A DNA stretch of 11,192 bases. Source: Phycisphaerae bacterium. Its GTDB lineage: Bacteria; Planctomycetota; Phycisphaerae; Phycisphaerales; SM1A02. The stretch spans positions 1 through 11,192 of the forward strand of contig VGXK01000034.1 of assembly GCA_016873355.1 (NCBI GenBank), in the 5' to 3' direction. The notes beneath the pieces are model-generated. The model ran no database searches. It saw nothing but the letters and a program-made list of their open reading frames with translations, and was not told the DNA's origin. Below, in pieces: positions 1 through 6,158 of the stretch (within the stretch, counting starts at the first letter, position 1; the number at the start of each line of letters is the position of its first letter). A program made the translations under genes and the position numbers.

Positions 1-195
1 TGTTCGTTCGGTGCACTGCGCGCAAGCAAGAAGCATCGCGCGAACGGCATTCTGAGCGTCCGCGGCCGTGCCGCGAAGCGATGTGGGGAGGGGCCACTCG
101 GCTATGGACCCTTGCGTCCGCCGGAAGGCAGGGCTAGGCTCAGAGCCTCAGTGGCGGGCGTCGCCGGCCCGGCATCCGGCGCGTGGAGGATCTGT
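1..195. other. Left-edge region without a recognised gene
   Basis: I see no recognisable gene, RNA or repeat here. Frame 1 (the frame of the downstream HTH gene) is open from the window edge, so an upstream extension or a truncated upstream gene cannot be excluded. The peptide it would encode is Arg/Gly/Ala-rich and unlike a protein domain, so I treat it as upstream untranslated DNA. The end of the region carries the ribosome binding site of the next gene. Confidence 0.4.
185..190 (+). promoter_or_regulatory. Shine-Dalgarno GGAGGA for the HTH/TPR gene
   Basis: GGAGGA lies 5 nt before the ATG at 196. It decides the start of the HTH protein, because the reading frame stays open further upstream and a TTG at 112 is otherwise available. 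Confidence 0.7.
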
Positions 196-1461
196 ATGGC
201 GAATCGCGACTCCGTTGAGCGGATGCGCAAGTTGCGCCTGCTCCAGCTGGTCGAAGTGGCGAGGGCGTATCGAGGCTGCACGAAGAACGAGTTGGCCGCC
301 AAGCTCGATCGAGACCCCGCGAAGATCGTTCCCGAAAGCGGCAATCCGAAACTCGATCTCGTGGTCGGTCTCGCCGATGCGCTGACTTGGTCGGTCACCG
401 ATGTTGTCGAAGCGATCTGGGGTGCAGCGCCGGAGGTGGAGCCGCCCTCGGCGTCATTCGAGGAACTCGACCGTGAAGCGATCGGCGCCCATCGCGACGG
501 CGACTTCGTGCGAATGATCCGGCTTGGACAGCAAATGATGATGATCGCGACGGATGGTCGTCAGCGGGCTTCGGCCGCATGCCGCGTTGCCGGCGGCTTC
601 GAGGGTCAGGGCATCTACCTCAAGGCAGTGGAGTGGATGCAAGCCGCATCGCGAGAAGTGCAGTTGCCTGCACCTTCGATCCGTGTCATCACGGCGAATC
701 TGGCGTCCTGCCATTACTCGCTTGGCAACGTGCGCGAAGCTCTCGCGCTTGCTCGCGATGTTGCGACTTCGATCTCCGTCGGTGCGCCCACGGAACGACG
801 CGATCAAGTCGCCCTGGCGCTCTCGCGATATGTCGAAGGCAGTTCGCTTCGACGTCAGCTTGCGAGTGATCCGGTCGATCGGGTTGCCATCGGAGAGCTT
901 GCGCTTTCCGCGCTCGAACACGCGAGGGTGCTCTATTCAAAGATGAGCGCGGACTACGGCGACGACAGCTACGCCGGAGTTGCCAATGCATGCGTCGGTG
1001 CGGCACTCGAGGTGGAAGCGTTGCTGGGTCGACGATCGGCGGACGAGGCGCTGAAGCGAATCCTGGACGCGCTCGAGGGCGTTCGCGACGTCGGCGCGAT
1101 CTCTCGCGGCGATTGGCTCGAGAGCTGGGGTTGGTGGGCCGTCTTCGGATGCAACATCGCACAACGGCACCTCGATGGCGAGGAACGGGATCGAGCGCTC
1201 GCGATCCTCACGAACAAGGCCTCGGAGGTCGCCGAGCGACAGGGAAACTGGAGTCTGCGTGAGCAGGTCTTCACCGTCGAGTTCGTTCAGCGATGCGAAC
1301 GTGGTGCACCGGATGGCGACACGAGGGAGAGCTGGGTTCTTGATGCCGATGACCTGCGGAATCTCGTCGGCGCCATGGGTCGCTTTCCCAACTTCCGCAG
1401 CACTGGGTGGAGGATTCTGTCGGTCGCAAGGGTCATTGGAACGCAAGGAGGACCGCAATGA
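196..1461 (+). CDS. Predicted HTH (XRE-like) regulator with helical TPR-like C-terminal region
   Basis: The gene encodes a 421-aa soluble protein. Residues about 13-76 read like a divergent XRE-type helix-turn-helix: TKNELAAKLD (29-38) matches the first HTH helix, followed by DPAKIVPESGNPKLD and a final helix with LADALTWSVTDVVEAIWG. Residues about 85-415 are almost entirely alpha-helical in character. The segment at 144-190 (AVEWMQAASREV, then NLASCHYSLGNVREALALA) has the spacing of a TPR repeat. No catalytic motif or membrane segment is visible. The likely role is a DNA-binding regulator whose helical domain binds a partner or a peptide; this is inferred from architecture only. The stop codon overlaps the start of the next gene as ATGA, so the two are translationally coupled. 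The start at 196 is chosen for its Shine-Dalgarno. Alternatives are a protein-protein adaptor that has lost DNA binding, or a longer protein beginning upstream. I am confident that the gene is real and less so of the HTH assignment. Confidence 0.75.
   Translation: MANRDSVERMRKLRLLQLVEVARAYRGCTKNELAAKLDRDPAKIVPESGNPKLDLVVGLADALTWSVTDVVEAIWGAAPEVEPPSASFEELDREAIGAHRDGDFVRMIRLGQQMMMIATDGRQRASAACRVAGGFEGQGIYLKAVEWMQAASREVQLPAPSIRVITANLASCHYSLGNVREALALARDVATSISVGAPTERRDQVALALSRYVEGSSLRRQLASDPVDRVAIGELALSALEHARVLYSKMSADYGDDSYAGVANACVGAALEVEALLGRRSADEALKRILDALEGVRDVGAISRGDWLESWGWWAVFGCNIAQRHLDGEERDRALAILTNKASEVAERQGNWSLREQVFTVEFVQRCERGAPDGDTRESWVLDADDLRNLVGAMGRFPNFRSTGWRILSVARVIGTQGGPQ
1445..1451 (+). 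promoter_or_regulatory. Strong Shine-Dalgarno AAGGAGG inside the end of the HTH gene
   Basis: AAGGAGG lies 6 nt before the ATG at 1458 and sits within the last codons of the regulator gene. It fixes the start of the small exported protein and supports translational coupling of the two. Confidence 0.8.
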
Positions 1462-1742
1462 GGAACCTGATCAGGAGGCGGTGTCTCATTCCGGGGTGCG
1501 CGGTCGCGCTCGTGGCTTGGGCGCCGTGGGTCGCGTTGTTCACATGCGCGGCGCCTCCGGCATTCAAGAGCACGGCGCAGACTCGATACTGGTGGCGATC
1601 CCCAACAATATTCACGGCGCAGGAACTGCTGTTCCTTTCCTGGATGTCCGCGTCGTTTGGGGACGATTGGCTGCAATGGATGCCCGATGAAGTGATCGAA
1701 GTGTTCTGGAGCCAGTTCCAACAGGCTTGTTGGCAGGTCTGA
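1458..1742 (+). CDS. Small exported aromatic-rich protein A (unknown family)
   Basis: The product is 94 aa. The N-terminus MRNLIRRR is basic, then residues about 9-30 are hydrophobic, as in a Sec signal peptide or anchor, with possible cleavage near residues 31-36. The LFTC at 27-30 is not a canonical lipobox. The remaining ~60 residues are rich in Trp and Phe: a WW pair at 45-46, TAQELLFL (53-60) and FGDDWLQWMPD (67-77), then a Trp/Phe-rich end. The block 51-94 aligns without gaps with the end of the protein at 1878-2249, with 24 of 44 residues identical by eye. I do not recognise the domain. The ATGA overlap with the regulator gene and the AAGGAGG site argue for co-expression, so it may be a secreted signal, a ligand, or a surface partner sensed by the regulator. 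Function is unknown; the gene itself is well supported by the paralogue and the Shine-Dalgarno. Confidence 0.75.
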   Translation: MRNLIRRRCLIPGCAVALVAWAPWVALFTCAAPPAFKSTAQTRYWWRSPTIFTAQELLFLSWMSASFGDDWLQWMPDEVIEVFWSQFQQACWQV

Positions 1743-1864
1743 TGGCGTCCTGATTCGGCGCAGTCCGTCGATCGTGACCGAAGAACTTCGTCACATTTGA
1801 GCCGGCACCGACTCAAGCCCGAGTAGCGTGCCGACTGCGTCGCGTTCTGACCAATACATCACGT
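1743..1864. other. Spacer between the two small exported-protein genes
   Basis: This is about 120 bp with no open frame of note. A weak inverted repeat, TTGAG (1797-1801) and CTCAA (1812-1816), could form a 5-bp stem but has no T tract. No convincing -35/-10 pair was seen, so the second gene may be read through from the first or may have its own promoter. Confidence 0.4.
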
Positions 1865-1870
1865 GGAGAG
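1865..1870 (+). promoter_or_regulatory. Shine-Dalgarno GGAGAG for small exported protein B
   Basis: GGAGAG lies 7 nt before the ATG at 1878. It favours that ATG over the in-frame GTG at 1863, which overlaps the site itself. Confidence 0.6.
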
Positions 1871-1877
1871 TCGCGCC

Positions 1878-2249
1878 ATGAGTTCTTCCCTACCGAGACT
1901 CGCTCGGGTCTGCCTCTGCACCACAGTCGTCGGCATCGCTTTCAGCCTGCATCAGGACTGTGCGCATGGGGACGTTCGAGCACCGACGTGCTTCAGCCAT
2001 CTGTCACAGTGGAATCCGCAGGCGCATTCGGGACAAGAGTCGTTTGTTCTTGGAACAAGCAGTCCGGCAGTACTGTGGTGGTCAGAGCACAGCATCCATA
2101 CGACGCAGGAACTGATCTTCACCACGCAGGAACTGATCTTCCTCGAGTACATGGAGGCGGAGTTCGGAGCGGAGTGGCTGGAGTGGATGCCCGATCCGCT
2201 CATCCTCCAGTTCTGGAAGCAGTTCTGCGACGGCGCCTGGGCCGCGTAG
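1878..2249 (+). CDS. Small exported aromatic-rich protein B, paralogue of protein A
   Basis: The product is 123 aa. Residues 1-31 resemble a signal peptide: Arg at 7 and 10, a hydrophobic core about 11-24, and a possible cleavage after AHG (29-31). A Cys-containing linker follows, then a WW pair (67-68) and the conserved C-terminal block ending in FGAEWLEWMPD (96-106) and a Trp/Phe-rich tail. This block matches the end of the protein at 1458-1742. The heptad TTQELIF occurs twice in a row (75-81 and 82-88) where protein A has it once, and the DNA shows a near-perfect 21-bp tandem copy. The gene has its own GGAGAG site. Its stop lies 9 bp from the end of the convergent DJ-1/PfpI gene. Base composition is lower in GC than in the genes to the right. 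The function is unknown and the domain not recognised; conservation with its neighbour shows that the gene is real. Confidence 0.75.
   Translation: MSSSLPRLARVCLCTTVVGIAFSLHQDCAHGDVRAPTCFSHLSQWNPQAHSGQESFVLGTSSPAVLWWSEHSIHTTQELIFTTQELIFLEYMEAEFGAEWLEWMPDPLILQFWKQFCDGAWAA
2100..2141 (+). repeat. 21-bp tandem duplication inside small protein B
   Basis: Two adjacent 21-bp units, 2100-2120 and 2121-2141, differ at one base only (ACG versus ACC in the first codon). Each encodes TTQELIF. The near identity indicates a recent in-frame duplication that lengthened the conserved domain by one heptad. Confidence 0.9.
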
Positions 2250-2256
2250 GCGCGGC
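2233..2256. terminator. GC-rich inverted repeats between convergent genes
   Basis: Two alternative perfect 6-bp stems overlap here: GCCGCG (2241-2246) with CGCGGC (2251-2256), and GCGCCT (2233-2238) with AGGCGC (2248-2253). They span the stop of the small protein gene and face the stop of the DJ-1/PfpI gene. There is no T tract, so a bidirectional terminator role is only a guess. Confidence 0.3.
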
Positions 2257-2258
2257 GC

Positions 2259-2969
2259 TCAGCGATCTCGGGTCCCGCTCGTCGGAATCGAGGCGGCGCG
2301 GCGCTCGTACTCGAGCGTCGCGGCGATTCCGTCCGCGAGGTCGTTGCCGGCGAACCGCGACACGAGGTGCAGCGCCAGATCGATGCCGCTCGTGACGCCG
2401 CCGGCGGTGACGATGTTGCCGTCGTCGACCACGCGGGCTCGCACGATCACGGCGCCGAACGCCGCAAGGTCGTCGATTGCGGCGTGATGGGTGATGCATC
2501 GACGGCCCCGCAGCACGCCCGCTCGGGCGAGCAGCATGGCGCCGGTGCAGACGCTCGCCACCACGGCGCCACGGTCGATCTCGCGGCGCACTTCGTGGGC
2601 CACCGTTCCGGCGCCGTCGCCGCGCTCGAATTCGCTCCAAGCGCCGATCCGCGATCGATCGACCCATCCGCCGCCGGGCACGAGCAGCACATCGGGACTC
2701 GTGCGCGGCGCGGTCGCGGCGGAGCCGCCGGGTCCCTCGGTCGGTGCGCCGGACATCGGCGCCGGGTCGATTCCGACGCGCAGCCCGTTCGACGCGCGGA
2801 TTTCGCGTGCGCCGTCGATCGATGCAAGTTCGACCGACCAGGGCGAGCTCGCCGGTCGATCGTTCGCGCGGAGCGCGGCGATCCGACGAACTGCCATCGA
2901 CAGCACTTCGAAGGGTCCGATCGCGTCCAGCTCGTCGAATCCGGGGTAAAGCAGGATTCGTAAGTGCAC
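2259..2969 (-). CDS. DJ-1/PfpI family protein (class I glutamine amidotransferase-like fold)
   Basis: The product is 236 aa, normal for this family. It opens with a beta strand and the PGFDELDAIGPFEVL motif (9-23) found in the isonitrile hydratase/AraC-sensor branch. LLVPGGG (95-101) follows, and the nucleophile elbow ASVCTGAMLLA (138-148) places the reactive cysteine at C141. RCITHHAAIDDL (157-168) and TAGGVTSGIDLALHLV (188-203) complete the usual core. Family members act on small molecules, as isonitrile hydratases, glyoxalase-like enzymes or oxidative-stress factors; the substrate here cannot be told. No HTH domain is attached, so it is not an AraC-type regulator. The GTG at 2969 is chosen because the fold starts at once after it and a TACAAC box lies 7 nt upstream; a GTG at 3047 would add 26 residues without domain character. 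It diverges from the acyltransferase-aminotransferase gene. Confidence 0.85.
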   Translation of the reverse strand: MHLRILLYPGFDELDAIGPFEVLSMAVRRIAALRANDRPASSPWSVELASIDGAREIRASNGLRVGIDPAPMSGAPTEGPGGSAATAPRTSPDVLLVPGGGWVDRSRIGAWSEFERGDGAGTVAHEVRREIDRGAVVASVCTGAMLLARAGVLRGRRCITHHAAIDDLAAFGAVIVRARVVDDGNIVTAGGVTSGIDLALHLVSRFAGNDLADGIAATLEYERRAASIPTSGTRDR

Positions 2970-2976
2970 GGCGCGA

Positions 2977-2982
2977 GTTGTA
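2977..2982 (-). promoter_or_regulatory. Possible -10 box TACAAC of the DJ-1/PfpI gene
   Basis: Reading the minus strand, TACAAC ends 7 nt before the GTG at 2969, and there is no Shine-Dalgarno. Transcription from it would start at or next to the start codon. No good -35 was found. Confidence 0.35.
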
Positions 2983-3023
2983 CCCGCATCGCGGCGCCGA
3001 GCGTTCCCGCGCTCGTCGATTGG

Positions 3024-3029
3024 TACCCT
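3024..3029 (+). promoter_or_regulatory. Possible -10 box TACCCT of the acyltransferase-aminotransferase gene
   Basis: TACCCT ends 8 nt before the ATG at 3038, and no Shine-Dalgarno precedes that ATG. It is compatible with a leaderless or nearly leaderless mRNA. The -35 region is not convincing. Confidence 0.3.
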
Positions 3030-3037
3030 TCCGCGAC

Positions 3038-4909
3038 ATGTCGGCACGAGAGCGGATCCGCATTTCGATGGCGAACGAGTCGCAGCGTGAGCAGATTCGT
3101 CGACTGAGGCATGCGGTCTACGCGGTCGAGCTTCGACAGCACGCCGAGAACAACCGGGGCGAACTCTCCGACGATCTCGATCGCTTCAACGTCCAGATCG
3201 CGGCCTCGCGCGGCGACTCGCTCCTGGGCTTCATCACGATCACGCCGCCCGAGGGCGGACGATTCTCGATCGACAAGTACTTCGCCCGCTCCGAGATTCC
3301 CTTCGAGCTCGACGATCGCGCCTTCGAGATCCGGCTGCTCACCGTTCCCACCGATCGTCGCGGCTCCACGCTGGCGGCGCTGCTCATGTACGCGGCGTTC
3401 CGCTGGATCGAGTCGCGCGGCGGCGAGCGGATCGTGGCGATCGGTCGACGCGAACTGCGAGACTTCTATCGCAGGACGGGGCTCGAGGGTCACGGCCTTT
3501 TCGCCCGTTCGGGCGCCGTCACCTACGAGCTGATGAGCGCTTCGATCGATCGTCTGCGCGAACGGATCGGCGAGGCGAGGAATCGGGCGATTCTCGAGCG
3601 CAGCCGGTCGCTTGCGCGGTGGGCGCTCGAGATTCCCTTCGATGCATCGCCGTCGACGGCGTCGAGATCGATCGGAGGTGGCGCCAGTCCGCACGATCAC
3701 GGGCACGATCACGGTTCCGTGCGTGCGCCCTCCGACTCGCACGCCGACGGCTGCTTCCACGGAGGCCGCGCCTTCGAGGCGATCGGATCCCGGTTCGAGC
3801 GGCTCGATCTTCGCGAGCGCGTCATCGCCGCCGACGTGCTCGATGCGTGGTTCCCGCCCGCTCCCGGCGTGCTTCGCGCGCTGCGGGACGAGCTGCCGTG
3901 GTGCGTCGCCACGGCGCCGCCGCAGGATGCCGCGGGCGTGGTCCGGAGCATCTCATCGTCGCGGGACATTCCCGAGCATTCGATCGCGGTCGGCGCGGGC
4001 TCGTCGACCCTGATCCATCGGGCCCTTCGGCTGTGGCTGCACGCGAAGTCGCGCGTGCTGCTGCCGGACCCGACCTACGGCGAGTATCACCACGTGCTGG
4101 CGCGCGGCATCGGCTGCCGCGTGGAGCGCATGGCGCTGCGGGCACGCGACGGCTTCCGCATCGATCCCGAGGCCGTGATCGAGCGCTGCCGATCGCAGCG
4201 CTTCGACCTGCTCGTGCTCGTGAACCCCAACAACCCCACGGGTCAACTTCTGTCGCGCCTCGAGATCCAGCGCATGGCCGCCTCGATTCCGCCGTGGACC
4301 CGCATCTGGATCGACGAGGCGTACATCGACTTCGAGGCGCCCGACGAGACGCTTGAGCCGATCGCCGCGTTCAACCCTCGGTTCGTCGTGTGCAAGTCGC
4401 TTTCCAAGTGCCATGCGCTCAGCGGCGTGCGGGCGGCGTACCTCTGCTCGCACGAGACCGTTGCGAACGAGATCCGCCGCGCCACGCCGCCGTGGGAACT
4501 GAGCCTTCCGGCGCAGATCGCGGCGATCCACGCGCTTCGGGACGACGCCTATTCGAAGCGCCGCCATCGGGAGACGGCGGCGCTGCGCAAGGCGCTCGTC
4601 GTGATGCTCGCGGAACGGCTGCCGGAACTCGAGCTGCTCGGGTCGGGAGCCAATTTCGTTCTGCTCGGACTTCCTGCCGGCGGCGCCGACGCGTCGTCGT
4701 TCTGCGACGCGTGCGCCGGGCTCGGTCTCTTCGTGCGCGACGCGGGCCGAACGAGCCCGGTGCTCGGCACCCACTCGATCCGCATCGCCGTCAAGGATGC
4801 GGCGACGAACGAGCGCATGGTGACCCTGCTGTCGATGGCGCTCGAATCAGGCCGCGCTCGGTCTTGCCGAGTTCGCAAGGTGGGCGAGCAACCGGCACGC
4901 GTGGCGTGA
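3038..4909 (+). CDS. GNAT-type acyltransferase fused to a HisC/CobD-like PLP aminotransferase
   Basis: This is a two-domain protein of 623 aa. Residues about 5-165 form a GNAT/autoinducer-synthase-like domain: an opening strand RIRIS, RLRHAVYAVELRQH, GFITITPP, then EIRLLTV followed by RRGSTLAALLMYAAF, which is the acyl-CoA pyrophosphate loop and helix. A linker follows with a His/Asp run HDHGHDHG (219-226). From about 265 to the end lies a fold-type I aminotransferase of the histidinol-phosphate aminotransferase/CobD type: VLDAWFPPAPG, GAGSSTLIHRAL, DPTYGEYHHVL, NPNNPTG (396-402), IDEAYIDF with D426 and Y429, and SLSK with the PLP lysine at K457. SIRIAV near the end holds the expected carboxylate-binding Arg. 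The likely action is transamination of an amino or keto acid coupled to N-acylation; substrates are unknown. The ATG at 3038 keeps the first GNAT strand; the ATG at 3068 is the alternative. Its end lies 15 bp from the end of serC, transcribed towards it. It is probably not the pathway HisC, because of the fused domain. Confidence 0.88.
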   Translation: MSARERIRISMANESQREQIRRLRHAVYAVELRQHAENNRGELSDDLDRFNVQIAASRGDSLLGFITITPPEGGRFSIDKYFARSEIPFELDDRAFEIRLLTVPTDRRGSTLAALLMYAAFRWIESRGGERIVAIGRRELRDFYRRTGLEGHGLFARSGAVTYELMSASIDRLRERIGEARNRAILERSRSLARWALEIPFDASPSTASRSIGGGASPHDHGHDHGSVRAPSDSHADGCFHGGRAFEAIGSRFERLDLRERVIAADVLDAWFPPAPGVLRALRDELPWCVATAPPQDAAGVVRSISSSRDIPEHSIAVGAGSSTLIHRALRLWLHAKSRVLLPDPTYGEYHHVLARGIGCRVERMALRARDGFRIDPEAVIERCRSQRFDLLVLVNPNNPTGQLLSRLEIQRMAASIPPWTRIWIDEAYIDFEAPDETLEPIAAFNPRFVVCKSLSKCHALSGVRAAYLCSHETVANEIRRATPPWELSLPAQIAAIHALRDDAYSKRRHRETAALRKALVVMLAERLPELELLGSGANFVLLGLPAGGADASSFCDACAGLGLFVRDAGRTSPVLGTHSIRIAVKDAATNERMVTLLSMALESGRARSCRVRKVGEQPARVA

Positions 4910-4924
4910 CGCGCGCGCGGGCGA

Positions 4925-6067
4925 TCAACCGAACGAGCGCTTGAACTCCGACATGAACTGCGCGAGGGCCTCGCATCCCTTGCGCGGGAACGCGTTGTAG
5001 ATGCTCGCGCGGAGGCCGCCGGCGTCGCGATGGCCCTTCAAGCCGTCCATGCCGAGCGCCTCCGCCTCCTTGAGGAACTTCTTGTCGAGTTCCTCGCTCG
5101 GGCAGCGGAAGACCACGTTCATGTGGCTCCGGCACTCGGGCGTCGAATGTCCCTTGAAGAAGCCGCCGCTTCCGTCGATCGCGTCGTAGAGCACCTTCGC
5201 CTTCTCGGCGTTCCGCTGCTCGATCGCCTTGAGGCCGCCGTTCTTCAGGATCCACTTGAAGACGAGGCCCATCACGTGGATGCCGAAGGTGTTCGGCGTG
5301 TTGAGACGGCTGCCGTTCTCCGCCTGCTTGCGGTAGTCGAGCATCGTCGCGAGCGGAAGATCCTTGCGCTGCGTCTCCAGGAAGTCCTTGCGGAGAAGCA
5401 CGAGCACCACGCCGCTCGGACCGAGGTTCTTCTGCGCGCCGGCGTAGATCATGGCGTGTCCGGCGAAGTCGTACGGTCGGCCGAACATCTCGCTGCTCGC
5501 GTCGCAGACGAGCGGCGACTTCGTCTTCGGCGGCGAAGGCCAGCGCGTGCCGTAGATCGTGTTGTTCGAGCAGTAGTGGAAGTAGCAGGCGCCGTCCGTC
5601 GGCGTCGCTTCGCTCGGCGCCGGCGTGTGGTCGTACTTCGTCTTCGATCCGTCGTAGACCACGTTCACCTTGCCGAACAGCTTGGCTTCCTTGAACGCCT
5701 TGGTCGCCCAGACGCCGGTGTCGGCGTAATCGGCGCTCTTGCCCGGGTGCAGGAAGTTGAGCGGCAGCATGGCGAACTGGAGCGTGGCGCCGCCTTGCAG
5801 GAAGAGCACGTGATGCGTGTCGCCGATTCCCGCCACGGCGCGGCAATCCGCCTCCGCTTCCTCGATGATCCGGTCGTAGACCGGACCGCGGTGGCTGTGC
5901 TCCATGATGCCGATGCCGCTGCCGCGCACGCTCCAGATGTCCTCCTGGAGCTGCGCGAGCACTTCCTCCGGCATGCACGCGGGGCCCGCGGAGAAGTTGA
6001 AGATCCGCTTGGGTCGGGCGGTCGAGGCGCCGGATCCGGTCGAGTGAGTCGTGGCGAAGGTCGTCAT
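4925..6067 (-). CDS. serC: Phosphoserine aminotransferase SerC
   Basis: SerC converts 3-phosphohydroxypyruvate and glutamate to O-phosphoserine and 2-oxoglutarate, the second step of serine synthesis; the family also serves pyridoxal phosphate synthesis in some bacteria. The product is 380 aa. After about 20 low-complexity residues it starts the family signature IFNFSAGPA (22-30), followed by MEHSHRG (55-61), LFLQGGAT (88-95), and YAGAQKNLGPSG (208-219) with the PLP lysine at K213. The C-terminal part contains NTPNTF and RASIYNAF, both typical. No residue of the active site appears missing. It follows serA after 91 nt on the same strand, so co-transcription is likely. No Shine-Dalgarno is visible before the ATG at 6067, and the exact start within the low-complexity leader is uncertain. 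Identity is certain at family level. Confidence 0.96.
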   Translation of the reverse strand: MTTFATTHSTGSGASTARPKRIFNFSAGPACMPEEVLAQLQEDIWSVRGSGIGIMEHSHRGPVYDRIIEEAEADCRAVAGIGDTHHVLFLQGGATLQFAMLPLNFLHPGKSADYADTGVWATKAFKEAKLFGKVNVVYDGSKTKYDHTPAPSEATPTDGACYFHYCSNNTIYGTRWPSPPKTKSPLVCDASSEMFGRPYDFAGHAMIYAGAQKNLGPSGVVLVLLRKDFLETQRKDLPLATMLDYRKQAENGSRLNTPNTFGIHVMGLVFKWILKNGGLKAIEQRNAEKAKVLYDAIDGSGGFFKGHSTPECRSHMNVVFRCPSEELDKKFLKEAEALGMDGLKGHRDAGGLRASIYNAFPRKGCEALAQFMSEFKRSFG

Positions 6068-6158
6068 GGCGTTGATCCGAGTCGTGATCGGGGTCGTTCC
6101 CAGATCGGCGCGCCGCGTGGTGGCGAGCTGCCGCCGATCGCCGCGTCGATGCGATGCG

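Noticed and set aside
27..32. Possible tail of an upstream gene in frames 2 or 3 at the left edge
   Set aside because: Frame 2 ends at 55 and frame 3 near 143, but neither short peptide resembles a known protein end.
1797..1816. TTGAG/CTCAA inverted repeat as terminator after small protein A
   Set aside because: The stem is 5 bp with a 10-nt loop and has no T tract; too weak to call.
2447..3760. Minus-strand open frame across the DJ-1 gene and the GNAT region
   Set aside because: It runs out of frame through the DJ-1/PfpI gene and antisense to the GNAT domain, both with clear family motifs.
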